Source: DATFVA01 sp963839165
Lineage (GTDB): Bacteria; Bacteroidota; Ignavibacteria; Ignavibacteriales; Ignavibacteriaceae
DNA length: 64,000 bases
Reading direction: 5' to 3'
NCBI GenBank assembly: GCA_963839165.1
Contig: CAWIUG010000049.1
Coordinates: forward strand, 1-64,000
Part shown: positions 18,385 through 27,450 of the stretch, piece after piece
How the letters are laid out: the number at the start of each line of letters is the position of its first letter
Numbering within the stretch: the first letter of the stretch is position 1
Translations under genes and position numbers: made by a program
Notes under the pieces: generated by a model
Told to the model about the DNA's origin: nothing
Seen by the model: the letters and a program-made list of their open reading frames with translations, nothing else
Database searches by the model: none

Positions 18385-19283
18385 TTCTCAAATGAAAAAA
18401 TATTCTTAAATATATGGCCTGCCATCTGCGGGTTTTCTTTCAGTCTCCTGATGGAATACGGATACCAGTCTTCCCCGAACGGAACGTAAATCCTGATCTT
18501 ATACCCGTCATCGTTAATTTTGTCTCTCAAATCTTCTCTTACACCAAGCAGCATCTGAAACTCAAACTTATCTTTAGGGATATTCATTTTTTTGATAAGC
18601 TTGTATGCCGCATCTATAAGGTATTCGTCATGTGTTGCTATACCTACATAATTACCATTTTTAAGCATTAATTCAAGTGATTTTAGATAATTATCCCTTA
18701 TTTCCTGGCGGTTTTTGTATGCGATTGAAGCTGGTTCGATATAAATTCCTTTGCAGAGTCTATAATTTGTATTCAGCTTATTCAGAGTTATAACATCACT
18801 TGTCGTTCTTTTAAGATATGCCTGAACTACAATACCAAGGTTGTCGAAGTCATTCCTTAGTTTTTTGAAAAGATTAATCGTTTTATCCGTGTAAGGAGAA
18901 TCCTCCATATCTATCCGCACAAAATTGTTCAGACTTTTTGCTTTCTCAACAATTTCACCGATCTGCTGCCTGGCAAATTCCTCATCGAGATTTAATCCCA
19001 TCTGGGTGGGTTTTAACGACAGGTTTGCCATTAATTTATGTTTCTCTATTGTATCGAGAACTTCCAGACACTTTACTTTTGCGTTAACAGCTTCGTCCTT
19101 ATGGGTAATTGATTCACCCAATACATCCATAGTTGCATAAATCCCTTTTTCATTCAGGTTCTTTACACACTGAACAGCTTTTTCAATTGTATCCCCTGCA
19201 ATGTATTTTTTTGAAAAGAAACCAACAACCGATTTGGGCATCAGTTGTACAGCACCAACAATAAGATTATTTAGTAATGACAA
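18381..19283 (-). CDS. Proline dehydrogenase (monofunctional)
   Basis: FAD enzyme oxidising proline to pyrroline-5-carboxylate. The 300-residue TIM barrel shows SLKPTQMGLNLDEE near residue 92, VRIDMEDSPYTD near 120, VVQAYLKRT near 153, RLCKGIYIEP near 177, GIATHDE near 220, EFQMLLGVRED near 243 and the C-terminal YSIRRLKENPQMAGHIF, whose paired arginines bind the substrate carboxylate. It is the short free-standing form; the P5C dehydrogenase is not in the window. It leads the tsaD-chorismate mutase-mltG transcript. Confidence 0.92.
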   Translation of the reverse strand: MSLLNNLIVGAVQLMPKSVVGFFSKKYIAGDTIEKAVQCVKNLNEKGIYATMDVLGESITHKDEAVNAKVKCLEVLDTIEKHKLMANLSLKPTQMGLNLDEEFARQQIGEIVEKAKSLNNFVRIDMEDSPYTDKTINLFKKLRNDFDNLGIVVQAYLKRTTSDVITLNKLNTNYRLCKGIYIEPASIAYKNRQEIRDNYLKSLELMLKNGNYVGIATHDEYLIDAAYKLIKKMNIPKDKFEFQMLLGVREDLRDKINDDGYKIRIYVPFGEDWYPYSIRRLKENPQMAGHIFKNIFSFEK

Positions 19284-19373
19284 TTTTAATTTCTCCCTGA
19301 ATTTCCAATATTTTTAATAATGAGGTATGAAAATTAAATAACTTTTAACTGTTTTACTACAAGTTCTGCTGCG

Positions 19374-19389
19374 TCCCATAAGAATGGGA
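19374..19389. repeat. Short perfect hairpin after coaE
   Basis: TCCCAT and ATGGGA flank a four-base loop, 24 bases past the coaE stop on the minus strand. No T-tract follows, so it is at most a weak RNA stabiliser or terminator element. Confidence 0.35.
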
Positions 19390-19412
19390 TGAATAAAATA
19401 GTTAACTGTTGT

Positions 19413-19994
19413 TTAAAGAAGAGATAGTAAAAGATTAGCTTTTTGGTTTAATTCTTCCAGATTTCCATTATTTTCAAAAATAAAATCAGCTCTTTTTTTC
19501 TTTTCTTCATCTGGTATCTGGTTGAAATCCCTCTTATCGAAGTCCTCACGCGACATTAAAGATGACTTCCTGCTGTAACGCTCTTCCATGCCGGAAACCA
19601 CCAATACCACATAGTCAAACATCTCCTCCATTTCGGCCTCGTAAATTAGTGCCGCTTCGGTAAAGACTTTATCGTTCTTCTGCAGTTCCCTGTTCATAAG
19701 GTCGTTAACTTTCTCGATAACAGGCGGATGAAGGATGGAATTTATTTTAAAGACCTTCTCCGGATCGCTGAAAACTTTTTCACTAAGATATTTTTTATTG
19801 ACTTCCTTTCCTGTGAAAGAATCAGGTCCGAATTCCGTGGTCACCCTGACTCTTACTTCTTCGTCCTCGGCAAGAATCTTTTTTGAAATTTCATCGGCAT
19901 CCAGAACTGTAAATCCTTTCTCCCTTATGAATTGAGAAAAAGCTGATTTCCCGGATCCGATGCTTCCTGTAATGGCTATTTTTAATTTTTTCAT
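19413..19994 (-). CDS. coaE: Dephospho-CoA kinase
   Basis: Last step of coenzyme A synthesis. The 193-residue protein has a P-loop ITGSIGSGKSAFS at residues 8-20, the LDADEISKKI substrate loop near 33, LHPPVIEKVNDLM near 90 and the lid region ERYSRKSSLMSREDFDKR near 140. Length is normal. It is a single gene followed by a non-coding gap before proline dehydrogenase and preceded by a 364-base gap with inverted-repeat motifs (see 20103-20255). Confidence 0.94.
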   Translation of the reverse strand: MKKLKIAITGSIGSGKSAFSQFIREKGFTVLDADEISKKILAEDEEVRVRVTTEFGPDSFTGKEVNKKYLSEKVFSDPEKVFKINSILHPPVIEKVNDLMNRELQKNDKVFTEAALIYEAEMEEMFDYVVLVVSGMEERYSRKSSLMSREDFDKRDFNQIPDEEKKKRADFIFENNGNLEELNQKANLLLSLL

Positions 19995-20102
19995 GCTTAG
20001 TTTAATCCAACTGTTTTTATCCGATTTGCCGTACGTAAAGTTAAATAATTTTCTTTTAGCTAAAAAAAAACTTGAAAGGATACTGTTTAAATAATCAACA
20101 GG

Positions 20103-20255
20103 TATGACAAAATGGCAGACTGCATTTCATCACGGTTTTATGTAGTATTTGTCTCGGGGTAGACTCGGAGTTGAACTCAAATTGAGACACCGAAAACCAG
20201 CGAAATTTTGCCATTTTTCACTGTTGAAATTATTTACAGTATGACAAAATGTCAG
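20103..20255. promoter_or_regulatory. Paired TGACA-AAA-TG(T/G)CA inverted-repeat sites
   Basis: The 364-base gap upstream of coaE and downstream of rny has no supportable gene. It holds TATGACAAAATGGCAG at 20103-20118 and TATGACAAAATGTCAG at 20240-20255. The core of the second is a perfect 5-3-5 inverted repeat (TGACA AAA TGTCA) and the first differs by one base. A partial copy in the other orientation, TGCCATTTTTCA, lies near 20208, and TGTCTC...TGAGACA lies between them. The arrangement looks like operator sites for a dimeric regulator acting on coaE, but no factor can be named. Confidence 0.4.
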
Positions 20256-20296
20256 TCTATTTAAGTAGACAAAATTTGTTCTGTTTAAAATAAAAG

Positions 20297-20319
20297 AAGG
20301 CAGCATTAAGTGCTGCCTT
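20297..20319. terminator. Terminator hairpin after rny
   Basis: A perfect 9-bp stem AAGGCAGCA / TGCTGCCTT with a five-base loop. It is followed by T-rich sequence on both strands (TTTT on +, TTCTTTTATTTT on -), so it can stop the rny transcript on the minus strand and also works in the other direction. Confidence 0.85.
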
Positions 20320-20358
20320 TTTTAATTAAAATATTCTTTAAAGGAATATTAAAAGTAT

Positions 20359-21922
20359 TTACCTGGCGTATCCTATTTTTCTTACTTCACGGATAACCGT
20401 TACTTTAATCTGTCCCGGGTATTCCATTTCTCCCTCAATTTTCTGGGCAATGTCATGTGCCAGTTTATCAGCAACAACATCATCAACTTTATCCTGTTCA
20501 ACTACAACTCTTATTTCCCTGCCGGCCTGAATAGCATACGTTTTGGCAACACCCTCAAATGATTTTGCCAATGCCTCGAGTGTTTCAAGTCTTTTCACAT
20601 AACCCTCAAGCGGTTCTCTGCGTGCACCTGGTCTTGCACCGCTAATAGCATCTGCAGCCTGCACAAGGGCTGCGATAGGGCTTTCCATCTCAATATCTTC
20701 GTGGTGAGAACCTACTGCGTTAACAACAATGGGATTTTCTTTATATTTTTTAGTCAGATCATAACCAAGAAGCGCATGTGGACCTTCCACCGATTTATCG
20801 ATTGTTTTGCCTACATCGTGCAGAAGTCCGGCTCTTTTTGCCAGCTGAATATCCAGTCCCAGTTCAGCAGCCATAATTCCTGTAAGGTACCCGACTTCAA
20901 TGCTGTGCTGAAGAAGGTTCTGACCATAGCTTGAACGGTACTTCATCTTACCAATATGCTTGATGAGTTCGGAATGCATATTATGAAGGCCGAGCTGTAG
21001 TATTGTATTTTCACCCTCTTTAATCATTTCCTCTTCAAGTTCCAGTTTAACTTTCTCAACAACTTCCTCTATCCTTGCAGGGTGAATTCTGCCGTCTGCT
21101 ATTAATTTTTCCAGAGATACTCTTGCTACTTCTCTTCTGAATTGATCAAATGAAGATAGGATCACTGCCTCCGGAGTATCGTCAACAATAACATCAACAC
21201 CGGTTGCAGCTTCGAACGACCGGATATTGCGCCCTTCTTTACCGATGATCCTTCCTTTCATATCATCGTTCTGGATCTGTACAACTGATAACGTGGTCTC
21301 AATGGAATGGTCGGCAGCAGTCCTTTGTATTGACTGCACAATTATTTTCTGTGCTTCCTTCTTGGCGTCTGCTTTTGCTTTTTCGATGAATTCTCTTGTA
21401 ATATGGGAAGCATCAGATCTTGCCTGGTTGGCCATATTCTCTATCAGAATTGTTTTTGCTTCTTCAGAAGTTAATCCCGATATTTTTTCAAGTCTTAAGT
21501 TCTGTTCTTTTTCAATCCTGTCAACTTCTGAAACCGTATCTCAACGCTCTTCTTTTAAATCAAGTAGCTCTTTTTCATATTGTTTATTTTCCTTTCTCTT
21601 TTTTAATTACAATATCAAATTTTTTTTCAATGTTTTCTTCTCTGGTAGTTAACTGTTTCTCGAGGTGTGAAAGTTTCTGTCGCTTTTGATTAACTTCACC
21701 ATCAAATTCAACTTTCTTCTTATACCATTCATCTTTAACTTCAAGGAGTTTTTCCCGTTTAATATTGTTAGCTTCCTTTTGTGCATCTGCAATAATCTGT
21801 TTGGCTCTCTCCTCAGCCGAAACCAGACTTTTCTTGCCGATCCTGGAATTAAACAACCATCCCAAGTAAAAAAATATAACAACGAGGACAATCACCATAG
21901 GAATGAGCAATAATGTGTCCAT
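20359..21922 (-). pseudogene. rny: Ribonuclease Y, frameshift plus in-frame stop
   Basis: RNase Y is the membrane-anchored endonuclease that starts mRNA decay. The N-terminal part (ATG at 21922 after GAGGAAAA) has the anchor LLLIPMVIVLVVIFFYLGWLF and a coiled coil. The C-terminal part has the KH domain (GRIIGKEGRNIRSFE, ATGVDVIVDD) and the HD domain (AGLLHDVGKTID, VGSHHED). Between them, near 21600, the reading frame shifts within an A-rich run (AAAAAGAGAAAGGAAAATAA). Continuing in the new frame a TGA stands at 21541-21543, and similarity resumes on both sides (LRLEKISGLTSEEAKTIL). Two separate lesions in an otherwise well-conserved gene suggest sequence error or recent decay. Confidence 0.85.
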
Positions 21923-21939
21923 TTTTCCTCCAATGTCGG

Positions 21940-22105
21940 TATTATAATATAACCCGCTCCTGTCAGTGCACTGATTAATCAGGAAAAACTTTAAATTAGC
22001 CAATGTGGGAACCTGCCAAAACGTTTTTTGCTTCCTCCGTCCCGGTAATAAAACCGGACATCCGCCAAAACGGAATGAGGCCTGTAATACACGCTCTTGA
22101 GTCAA
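21940..22105 (-). ncRNA. ssrS: Candidate 6S RNA (6S-Flavo-like) between zapA and rny
   Basis: The 188-base gap between zapA and rny has no ORF worth calling but holds GC-richer, structured sequence. It includes a GTCCGG...CCGGGAC hairpin tip, flanking CCTCATTCCG and CGGAGGAAGC arms, and ATAAC/GTTAT at the outer ends. From general knowledge, Bacteroidota often carry a 6S-type RNA (Rfam 6S-Flavo) next to zapA/rny. Such RNAs mimic open promoters and hold RNA polymerase. The call rests on position and foldability, not on a covariance search. Confidence 0.45.
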
Positions 22106-22110
22106 ACTCC

Positions 22111-22479
22111 CTATGTTATGAAAGTTAGTTTTTCATTTATTAAGGGACTGACAGAGCGGTAAATTCTATTAGGATGGTTCAACAGATTTGGATCATTAAG
22201 GAGAAGCTTTAATTTTTTCACTTTATCGGCAGCTTGAATCAACAATTCTCTGTTTTTATTTTTTTCAAGAAACAAATCATAAGCAATATTCAAACATGCT
22301 ATAATCGCTATTGTTTGAGCTGGCTGGTCGGGAAGTTCTTCTTTTGTTTCTTCCATTACTTTATTTACATAAATAGCCAGTTCTTTGGCTATTTCTTCAT
22401 TTTCCACCAATAAAGAATATTCTTTATCAAATATTTTAATTTTAAGCTTCTTTTTATCCGTCATTTGTGTCTTTACCAT
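22111..22479 (-). CDS. zapA: Cell division protein ZapA
   Basis: A small FtsZ-ring bundling protein of about 122 residues. It begins with a charged KKKLKIKIFDKEYSLLVEN strand, followed by EEIAKELAIYVNKVMEE and the long dimerising helix TIAIIACLNIAYDLFLEKN, as in ZapA. ATG at 22479 or 22464 could be the start; no clear Shine-Dalgarno decides. It is intact although both neighbours are broken as read. Position between a zapB-like coiled-coil gene and rny fits the Bacteroidota gene order. Confidence 0.82.
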   Translation of the reverse strand: MVKTQMTDKKKLKIKIFDKEYSLLVENEEIAKELAIYVNKVMEETKEELPDQPAQTIAIIACLNIAYDLFLEKNKNRELLIQAADKVKKLKLLLNDPNLLNHPNRIYRSVSPLINEKLTFIT

Positions 22480-22537
22480 CAAACTAACAATAATACTTAA
22501 GAACTCAACTATTTAGTATGATATCGATTTTGTGAAA

Positions 22538-22818
22538 TCAAGTTTTGTATTTTATTTTTAATTCCTCTTTCTCATTACCGTTTAATGAACCGAATAATGA
22601 ATTTAAGGAATTTTCTCCATTTCCTTCAAGTTGTTTTTCCAGTGCTTTCAATCTGTCTCTGAAGAGATTTATTTTCTCTTCTCTTAATTCCGAAAATGAT
22701 CTTTCCAGTTTGGAGTACTCTTCCCGGAGAGATTTGTTCCGTTTTTTAATTCAATAAGCCAGTGTCTGGATTTCCGAAAGTTCATTCAGTAGCATTTCGT
22801 ATTTGTAAGTTCAGCCAA
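22538..22818 (-). pseudogene. ZapB-like coiled-coil protein, disrupted
   Basis: A short gene of about 93 codons between pheT and zapA. The C-terminal two thirds read as a clean coiled coil (KSLREEYSKLERSFSELREE, then INLFRDRLKALEKQLEGNGE) to a stop at 22538. The start is probably TTG at 22818, directly after the pheT stop and behind AGAGGAAA. Its first codons need one missing A near 22806 to join the frame EMLLNELSEIQTLAY, after which a TGA interrupts at about 22751-22753. ZapB-like coiled coils next to zapA are common. Function is inferred from position and coiled-coil character only. Confidence 0.55.
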
Positions 22819-25235
22819 TTAATTTCCTCTTAATATTGCATTAAACTTTTTTGTAACCGCAGAAATCAGGTGATGAAATTCTTTTTCAACTTCTTCTTCT
22901 GTCAGGGTTCGCTCTTCATTAAAATACTCCAATGTAAACGCCATACTTTTTTTATTTTTACCAAAGATTCGCTTTCAAAAAGATCAAACAAGCTTACTGA
23001 TTTTAGTAAACCTGAACCTGATCTTCAATAAATTTTAGAGACTTCTCGAAAGTTAACTGATTTATCGAAAATAAAAGCAAAATCTCTAACTACTTTCGGG
23101 TAACCTTAATAATTCATTATATCTTTTTATCAGATTTCTTAATGTGTTTGAATTTCGTTAAGATCGAATTCAAAACAATAAACATCCTGCTCAATATCAA
23201 ATTGTTTAAGAAGTTCTTTTATCTTACCAAACCTCCGTTCCAATTTCGGCATTTTCACAACGTTATTGAAAATGTAATCAAAAATAGTATTTCTTTGTGA
23301 TAATATGAATCATTGTAAAACATTGTCAAGCGAAATTTTTGAAATAAAAGAATTAACATAATCCCTTTAGATCATAAAAATCAACATAATTTTCTTCGTC
23401 TGAATACCATTCTTTTTTACTGATTTTTCCCTGATATACTAATAAATAATTTTTTCTCTTCCGAAAAATCTGACAGAACTTTTAATTATCTCTTCAGATA
23501 CTTTTATTAGAAACATTTCCTAATTTCAAACAAGCTGAAGATCTTTTTCGCCTACATTAATATTTGCTGCAACTGTCTGAAGTGCTCCGGTAATCAAGGA
23601 TGTTCTTAGATAAGCCATATCCGTACTCTGCGGATTAAGAACCTTCACCGGATTGCCTGTTAAAGATGCAGTATTCTCGCTCTGTAAAGGATTGTTAATC
23701 ATTTCATAAAAACCAAGCTCTACAGCAGCTTCTTTTACCCTGTCGGTAAAACGTGATTCGTCATTTTTTTCTCCAAGGGTAATAGAAATCTTCGTTACAG
23801 TAGGTATGTTGTCATAACCATGTATCCTGGCAATTTCCTCTATCAGGTCTATTTCCCTTTCAATATCAGGGCGAAAAGTAGGAACAGCAACCCGAAGTTC
23901 TTCTTTAGTACTTAATTTTATATTCATCCCCAGTTTCTCCAAGATCTCAGAAACCGAATCTTGCTCTATCCTCGTATCCAAGTATTCTTTTCACTCTCTC
24001 AAATCGTAGCCTGATCTCTTTCGGTTCGATCGGTTCAGGATAGATATCAAGCACACCTTCAGAACTTCACCACCGGCAAGCTGAGTAATCAGCCAGGCAG
24101 CTCTTTCAGCTGCATAAATCGTCCCATTCGGGTCTGTACCGCTTTCAAACCTATATGATGCATCCGTGCTGAGCCCTAAAGCTTTTGAAGTATTCCTGAT
24201 GCTGGATGGATTAAAATAGGCACTCTCAATGAGTATATTTTTTGTTGAAGGAGTAACCTCAGAATTCTCCCCTCCCATTACACCCGCAATAGCTACTGGT
24301 TTCGCACCGTCACAGATCATCAGGGTTCCCGGGGGAAGTTTTCGTTCTTTCGAGTCTAATGTTGTGAAAGTTGTTTCTTTCTCTGTGCTCTGAACAACTA
24401 TTTTATGTCCTGCAAGATTCTCCAGGTCGAAAGCATGAAGAGGCTGGCCTGTTTCATACATTATATAATTGGAAACGTCAACTATATTATTTATCGGTCT
24501 TAGTCCTATATTCTTCAGCCTTTTTTTCAGCCAGGATGGTGATTCCTTTATGGTTACACCTTTAACTATTCTGGATGAATAGCGGGGACAATTCTTCGTG
24601 TCAATAATTTCTATGGCAGCTGTGTTTTTAGACTCATCTTCATTCTCTTCGAAGTCAGCAGATGGTTTTTTAATCTCTCCCTTAAATATTGCCGCAAGAT
24701 CTCTGGCTACTCCTATATGAGATAGAGCATCAGGCCTGTTGGGAGTAATGGCGATCTCAAGAAGTGTATCGTTTAGGTGGAGCGCTTCCGAGATAGAACT
24801 GCCTTCCTGAATTCCCTCATCAAGCACCATAATTCCTTCGTGGTTGTCGCTTAACTGCAGTTCAGCTTCGGAGCAAATCATCCCGTTTGATTCAATTCCC
24901 CGTATCTTCGCTTTGGAGATCTTAAAGTTCCCTTTCGGGACAATGGCCCCGACTTTAGCAAAAACCACTTTCTGTCCGGCCTCCACATTGGGAGCCCCGC
25001 ATATAACCTGGTAATCCTGACCGTTGGTACTCACAGTACATAGTGTGAGCTTATCAGCATTGGGATGTTTTTTCTTTTCTTTAACATACCCAACCACAAA
25101 GTTTTTATAAATCTCGTTCTGGTCAATAACCTCTTCAACTTCAAGTCCGCTCATGGTAAGCAGGTGTACTATTTCCGGGGTAGAAATTTCCGGAAGATCA
25201 ACTAATTCTTTTAGCCAATTTAAAGAGAGTTTCAA
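22819..25235 (-). pseudogene. pheT: Phenylalanyl-tRNA synthetase beta, many frameshifts
   Basis: The beta subunit pairs with PheS to charge tRNA-Phe. The first 400 residues are intact: tRNA-binding domain (GYVKEKKKHPNADKLTLC), B3/B4 editing region (RPINNIVDVSNYIM, GQPLHAFD) and B5 start. The frame then breaks near 24058 (one lost base), near 23976 (one gained base) and repeatedly between 23537 and 22850. The C-terminal anticodon-binding domain is recognisable across frames (SLFDLFESE, AFTLEYFNEERTLTEEEVE, ending FNAILRGN before the TAA at 22819). The whole span of about 805 codons equals a normal PheT. Because pheT is essential, sequence error is likelier than a dead gene. Confidence 0.85.
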
Positions 25236-25250
25236 TTTAATTTCTCCAGA

Positions 25251-26264
25251 TCAAAACTGTTTAAGGAATCGAATATCATTCTCAAAAAAGATCCTGATAT
25301 CATCTATACCGTATTTAAGCATCGCAGTACGCTCAATACCCATCCCGAAAGCATATCCTGTATATTTTTCAGGATCATAACCTACCGCTTTGAATACATT
25401 AGGATCAACCATTCCGCATCCGAGAACTTCAAGCCAGCCTGAATATTTGCATACGCGGCAGCCTTTCCCATGACAGAGGAAACAGGTAATATCCATCTCG
25501 GCGCTTGGTTCAGTAAACGGGAAGTAACTTGGACGGAAGCGGTACTTTATATCCTCACCGTAAAACTGCTTCGCGAAAGAAACAAGAGTGCCTTTCAGTT
25601 CGGCAAAAGTAACATCTGTATCAACGTAAATACCGTCAACCTGGTGAAACATACAATAGCTTCGGGCGCTTACCGCTTCATTCCGGTATACACGTCCCGG
25701 CATAATTGCCCTCACCGGCGGTTCATGTTTCTCCATTATCCTTATCTGTACAGGTGTAGTATGTGTACGGAGTACGTAGCTGCTGCTCACAAAATAAGTA
25801 TCCTGCATATCCCTGGCTGGGTGATCGGGCGGGAAATTTAAGGCTTCAAAATTATAATAATCTGATTCGATCTCGGGTCCTAACGCAACAGCAAAACCCA
25901 GTCCTTTAAAGATATTCTTAACTTCATCCACAGTCTGGGTAAGAATATGTCTGCTGCCTGATGGTTTCAGCTTCCCTGGAAGGGTAAGGTCAATAATTCT
26001 CTTTTCAGATTCACTTGAAGTTTCTATCTCATCTTTTAAAGCATTGAACTTTTCGGTAACTTCATTTCGCAGCAGGTTCAGTTCTTTTCCCAGAAGAGGT
26101 TTTTCTTCCTTTGAAACCTTCTTAAGTTCATCAAAGAGTTTTGAGAGGGATCCATTACGACTTAAGTATTTTAACCTGAGATCCTCCAGTTTAGCCGGAG
26201 AATCGGTTTGTGAAATTTCTTTATAGAATTCTTCCCTCAGGGAAGTGATTTTTTCTTTCAACAT
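25251..26264 (-). CDS. pheS: Phenylalanyl-tRNA synthetase alpha
   Basis: Catalytic class II subunit, 337 residues. It has an N-terminal coiled-coil tRNA-binding arm (residues 1-90), then motif 1 near GSRHILTQTVDEVKNIF, motif 2 MPGRVYRNEAVSARSYCMFHQVDG and motif 3 YAFGMGIERTAMLKYGI near the C-terminus. A Cys-rich CFLCHGKGCRVCKYSGW insert near residue 262 is often seen in PheS. It lies 16 bases upstream of pheT. A long inverted repeat separates it from rplT. Confidence 0.96.
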   Translation of the reverse strand: MLKEKITSLREEFYKEISQTDSPAKLEDLRLKYLSRNGSLSKLFDELKKVSKEEKPLLGKELNLLRNEVTEKFNALKDEIETSSESEKRIIDLTLPGKLKPSGSRHILTQTVDEVKNIFKGLGFAVALGPEIESDYYNFEALNFPPDHPARDMQDTYFVSSSYVLRTHTTPVQIRIMEKHEPPVRAIMPGRVYRNEAVSARSYCMFHQVDGIYVDTDVTFAELKGTLVSFAKQFYGEDIKYRFRPSYFPFTEPSAEMDITCFLCHGKGCRVCKYSGWLEVLGCGMVDPNVFKAVGYDPEKYTGYAFGMGIERTAMLKYGIDDIRIFFENDIRFLKQF

Positions 26265-26287
26265 TTCATTCCGTTTATTTAAAGTAA

Positions 26288-26325
26288 TACCCTTCCATAT
26301 ACAAATATAACGATATGGAAGGGTA
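26288..26325 (-). promoter_or_regulatory. 13-bp inverted repeat between rplT and pheS
   Basis: TACCCTTCCATAT and ATATGGAAGGGTA form a perfect 13-bp stem around a 12-base loop, just past the rplT stop. It is followed by ATTACTTTAAAT, not a strong T-tract. It may reduce read-through from the ribosomal-protein genes into pheST or protect the upstream mRNA end. Confidence 0.6.
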
Positions 26326-26329
26326 AATA

Positions 26330-26677
26330 TTAATTAGCGGAAAACTTAACGAGCTCAGTAAATGCTGCCGGGTTTTCGACAGCAAGGCTGGCAAGAACTT
26401 TCCTGTTTATCTCAACACCCTTGATATCCAGGGAATGGATAAGACGGGAGTATGTTGTTCCGTTTTCCCTGGCTGCAGCATTGATTCTGGTAATCCAGAG
26501 ACTCCTGAACGTTCTCTTCTTTAGTTTTCTGTCCCTGTATGCATGTACGAGGCCTTTTTCAACATGGTTCTTTGCAATAGTGTAAACTTTGCTTCTGGCG
26601 CCCCAGTAACCCTTGGCCTGTTTGAGCACTTTCTTTCTTCTCAGGTGAGAAGCGACTTTGTTTTTCGATCTTGGCAT
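26330..26677 (-). CDS. rplT: Ribosomal protein L20
   Basis: A 115-residue basic protein of the large subunit, needed early in 50S assembly. It begins with a strongly basic N-terminus (PRSKNKVASHLRRKKVLKQAKGYWG) and contains the conserved YAYRDRK-like segment (HAYRDRKLKKRTFRSLWI) and RINAAARENG, with YSRLIHSL near residue 78. Full family length. It follows rpmI by 16 bases in the usual infC-rpmI-rplT order. In many bacteria L20 represses this operon at the translational level. Confidence 0.97.
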   Translation of the reverse strand: MPRSKNKVASHLRRKKVLKQAKGYWGARSKVYTIAKNHVEKGLVHAYRDRKLKKRTFRSLWITRINAAARENGTTYSRLIHSLDIKGVEINRKVLASLAVENPAAFTELVKFSAN

Positions 26678-26693
26678 TTTTGTTCACTCCTCT

Positions 26694-26885
26694 CTATTGA
26701 AGCATTGTTTTAACACGTTTTTCATCTGCAACGGAAACCATGGATGTATGGCGTAGATTTCTTTTCCGTTTTGTGGATTTTGAGGTAAGGATATGGCTCT
26801 TATAAGCATTTTTCCTTTTAAACCTCCCGGATGCGGTCTTCTTGAATGATTTAGAAGCGCCGCGGTTGCTCTTCATTTTTGGCAT
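26694..26885 (-). CDS. rpmI: Ribosomal protein L35
   Basis: A 63-residue basic protein: PKMKSNRGASKSFKKTASGRF and KSTKRKRNLRH are diagnostic of L35. The reading frame is open a further 16 codons upstream, into the infC 3' end, but those residues are not L35-like. ATG at 26885, preceded by AGGAAAG, gives the normal 63-65 residues. It starts seven bases after the infC stop. Confidence 0.95.
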   Translation of the reverse strand: MPKMKSNRGASKSFKKTASGRFKRKNAYKSHILTSKSTKRKRNLRHTSMVSVADEKRVKTMLQ

Positions 26886-26892
26886 AGCTTTC

Positions 26893-27432
26893 CTATTTGG
26901 TTTTTTTTGTTTTAGGTTTAGCTGTGGGAACAAGGATCACGCTCATGTTCCTTCCTTCCATTTTAATGGGAGATTCTACCTTGGCAAGGTCTTCAGTTTC
27001 AACTATGAACCGGTTTAACAGTTCTTCGCCCTGTTCGGTGTATGCCATCTCCCTTCCTTTGAACATTACCACAGCTTTTACTTTATTTCCTTCTTCGAGG
27101 AAGTTTATAGCGTGCTTTACTTTAAAATCAAAATCATGTATGTCTGTATTGGGATGCAGCCTGATCTCTTTGAGTAAGGAGATCTGCTGATTTTTTCTCT
27201 GTATCTTTTCCCGTTTCTGCTGTTCATACTTAAACTTACCGAAATCAATCACCTTACAGACGGGTGGTTTTGCCTGCGGAGCAATTTCAACAAGATCCAG
27301 AGTTCTCTCCTGAGCGATCTTTATTGCATCGCGGACTGTAAAAATACCAACCTGGGAACCATCAACGTCTATTACCCTTACTTTGGGGGCTTTGATTTCT
27401 TCGTTAACTCTTACACTATCTTTTTGAGCGAT
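26893..27432 (-). CDS. infC: Translation initiation factor IF-3 (non-AUG start)
   Basis: IF-3 keeps 30S subunits free and rejects poor start codons. The only ordinary start in frame is GTG at 27252, which would remove the whole N-terminal domain. Upstream the frame stays open for 60 codons and reads as IF-3: RVNEEIKAPKVRVID, GSQVGIFTVRDAIKIAQE, LDLVEIAPQAKPPVCKVIDFG. The first usable codon is ATC at 27432 or ATA at 27435, behind AGAGAGG and 15 bases after thrS. Rare ATT/ATA/ATC starts on infC are established for autoregulation in other bacteria. The rebuilt protein is about 180 residues, the family length. Confidence 0.92.
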   Translation of the reverse strand: MAQKDSVRVNEEIKAPKVRVIDVDGSQVGIFTVRDAIKIAQERTLDLVEIAPQAKPPVCKVIDFGKFKYEQQKREKIQRKNQQISLLKEIRLHPNTDIHDFDFKVKHAINFLEEGNKVKAVVMFKGREMAYTEQGEELLNRFIVETEDLAKVESPIKMEGRNMSVILVPTAKPKTKKTK

Positions 27433-27450
27433 TATTAACCTCTCTTTTTG

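Noticed and set aside
21541..22753. TGA recoded as an amino acid (in-frame TGA in rny and the zapB-like gene)
   Set aside because: Many intact genes in the window end in TGA, and both cases lie in a stretch full of indels, so error is simpler.
22545..22757. 70-codon plus-strand ORF
   Set aside because: It is antisense to the coiled-coil zapB-like gene, whose minus-strand reading has better composition and context.
25470..25841. 123-codon plus-strand ORF inside pheS
   Set aside because: Antisense shadow of a well-conserved synthetase gene.
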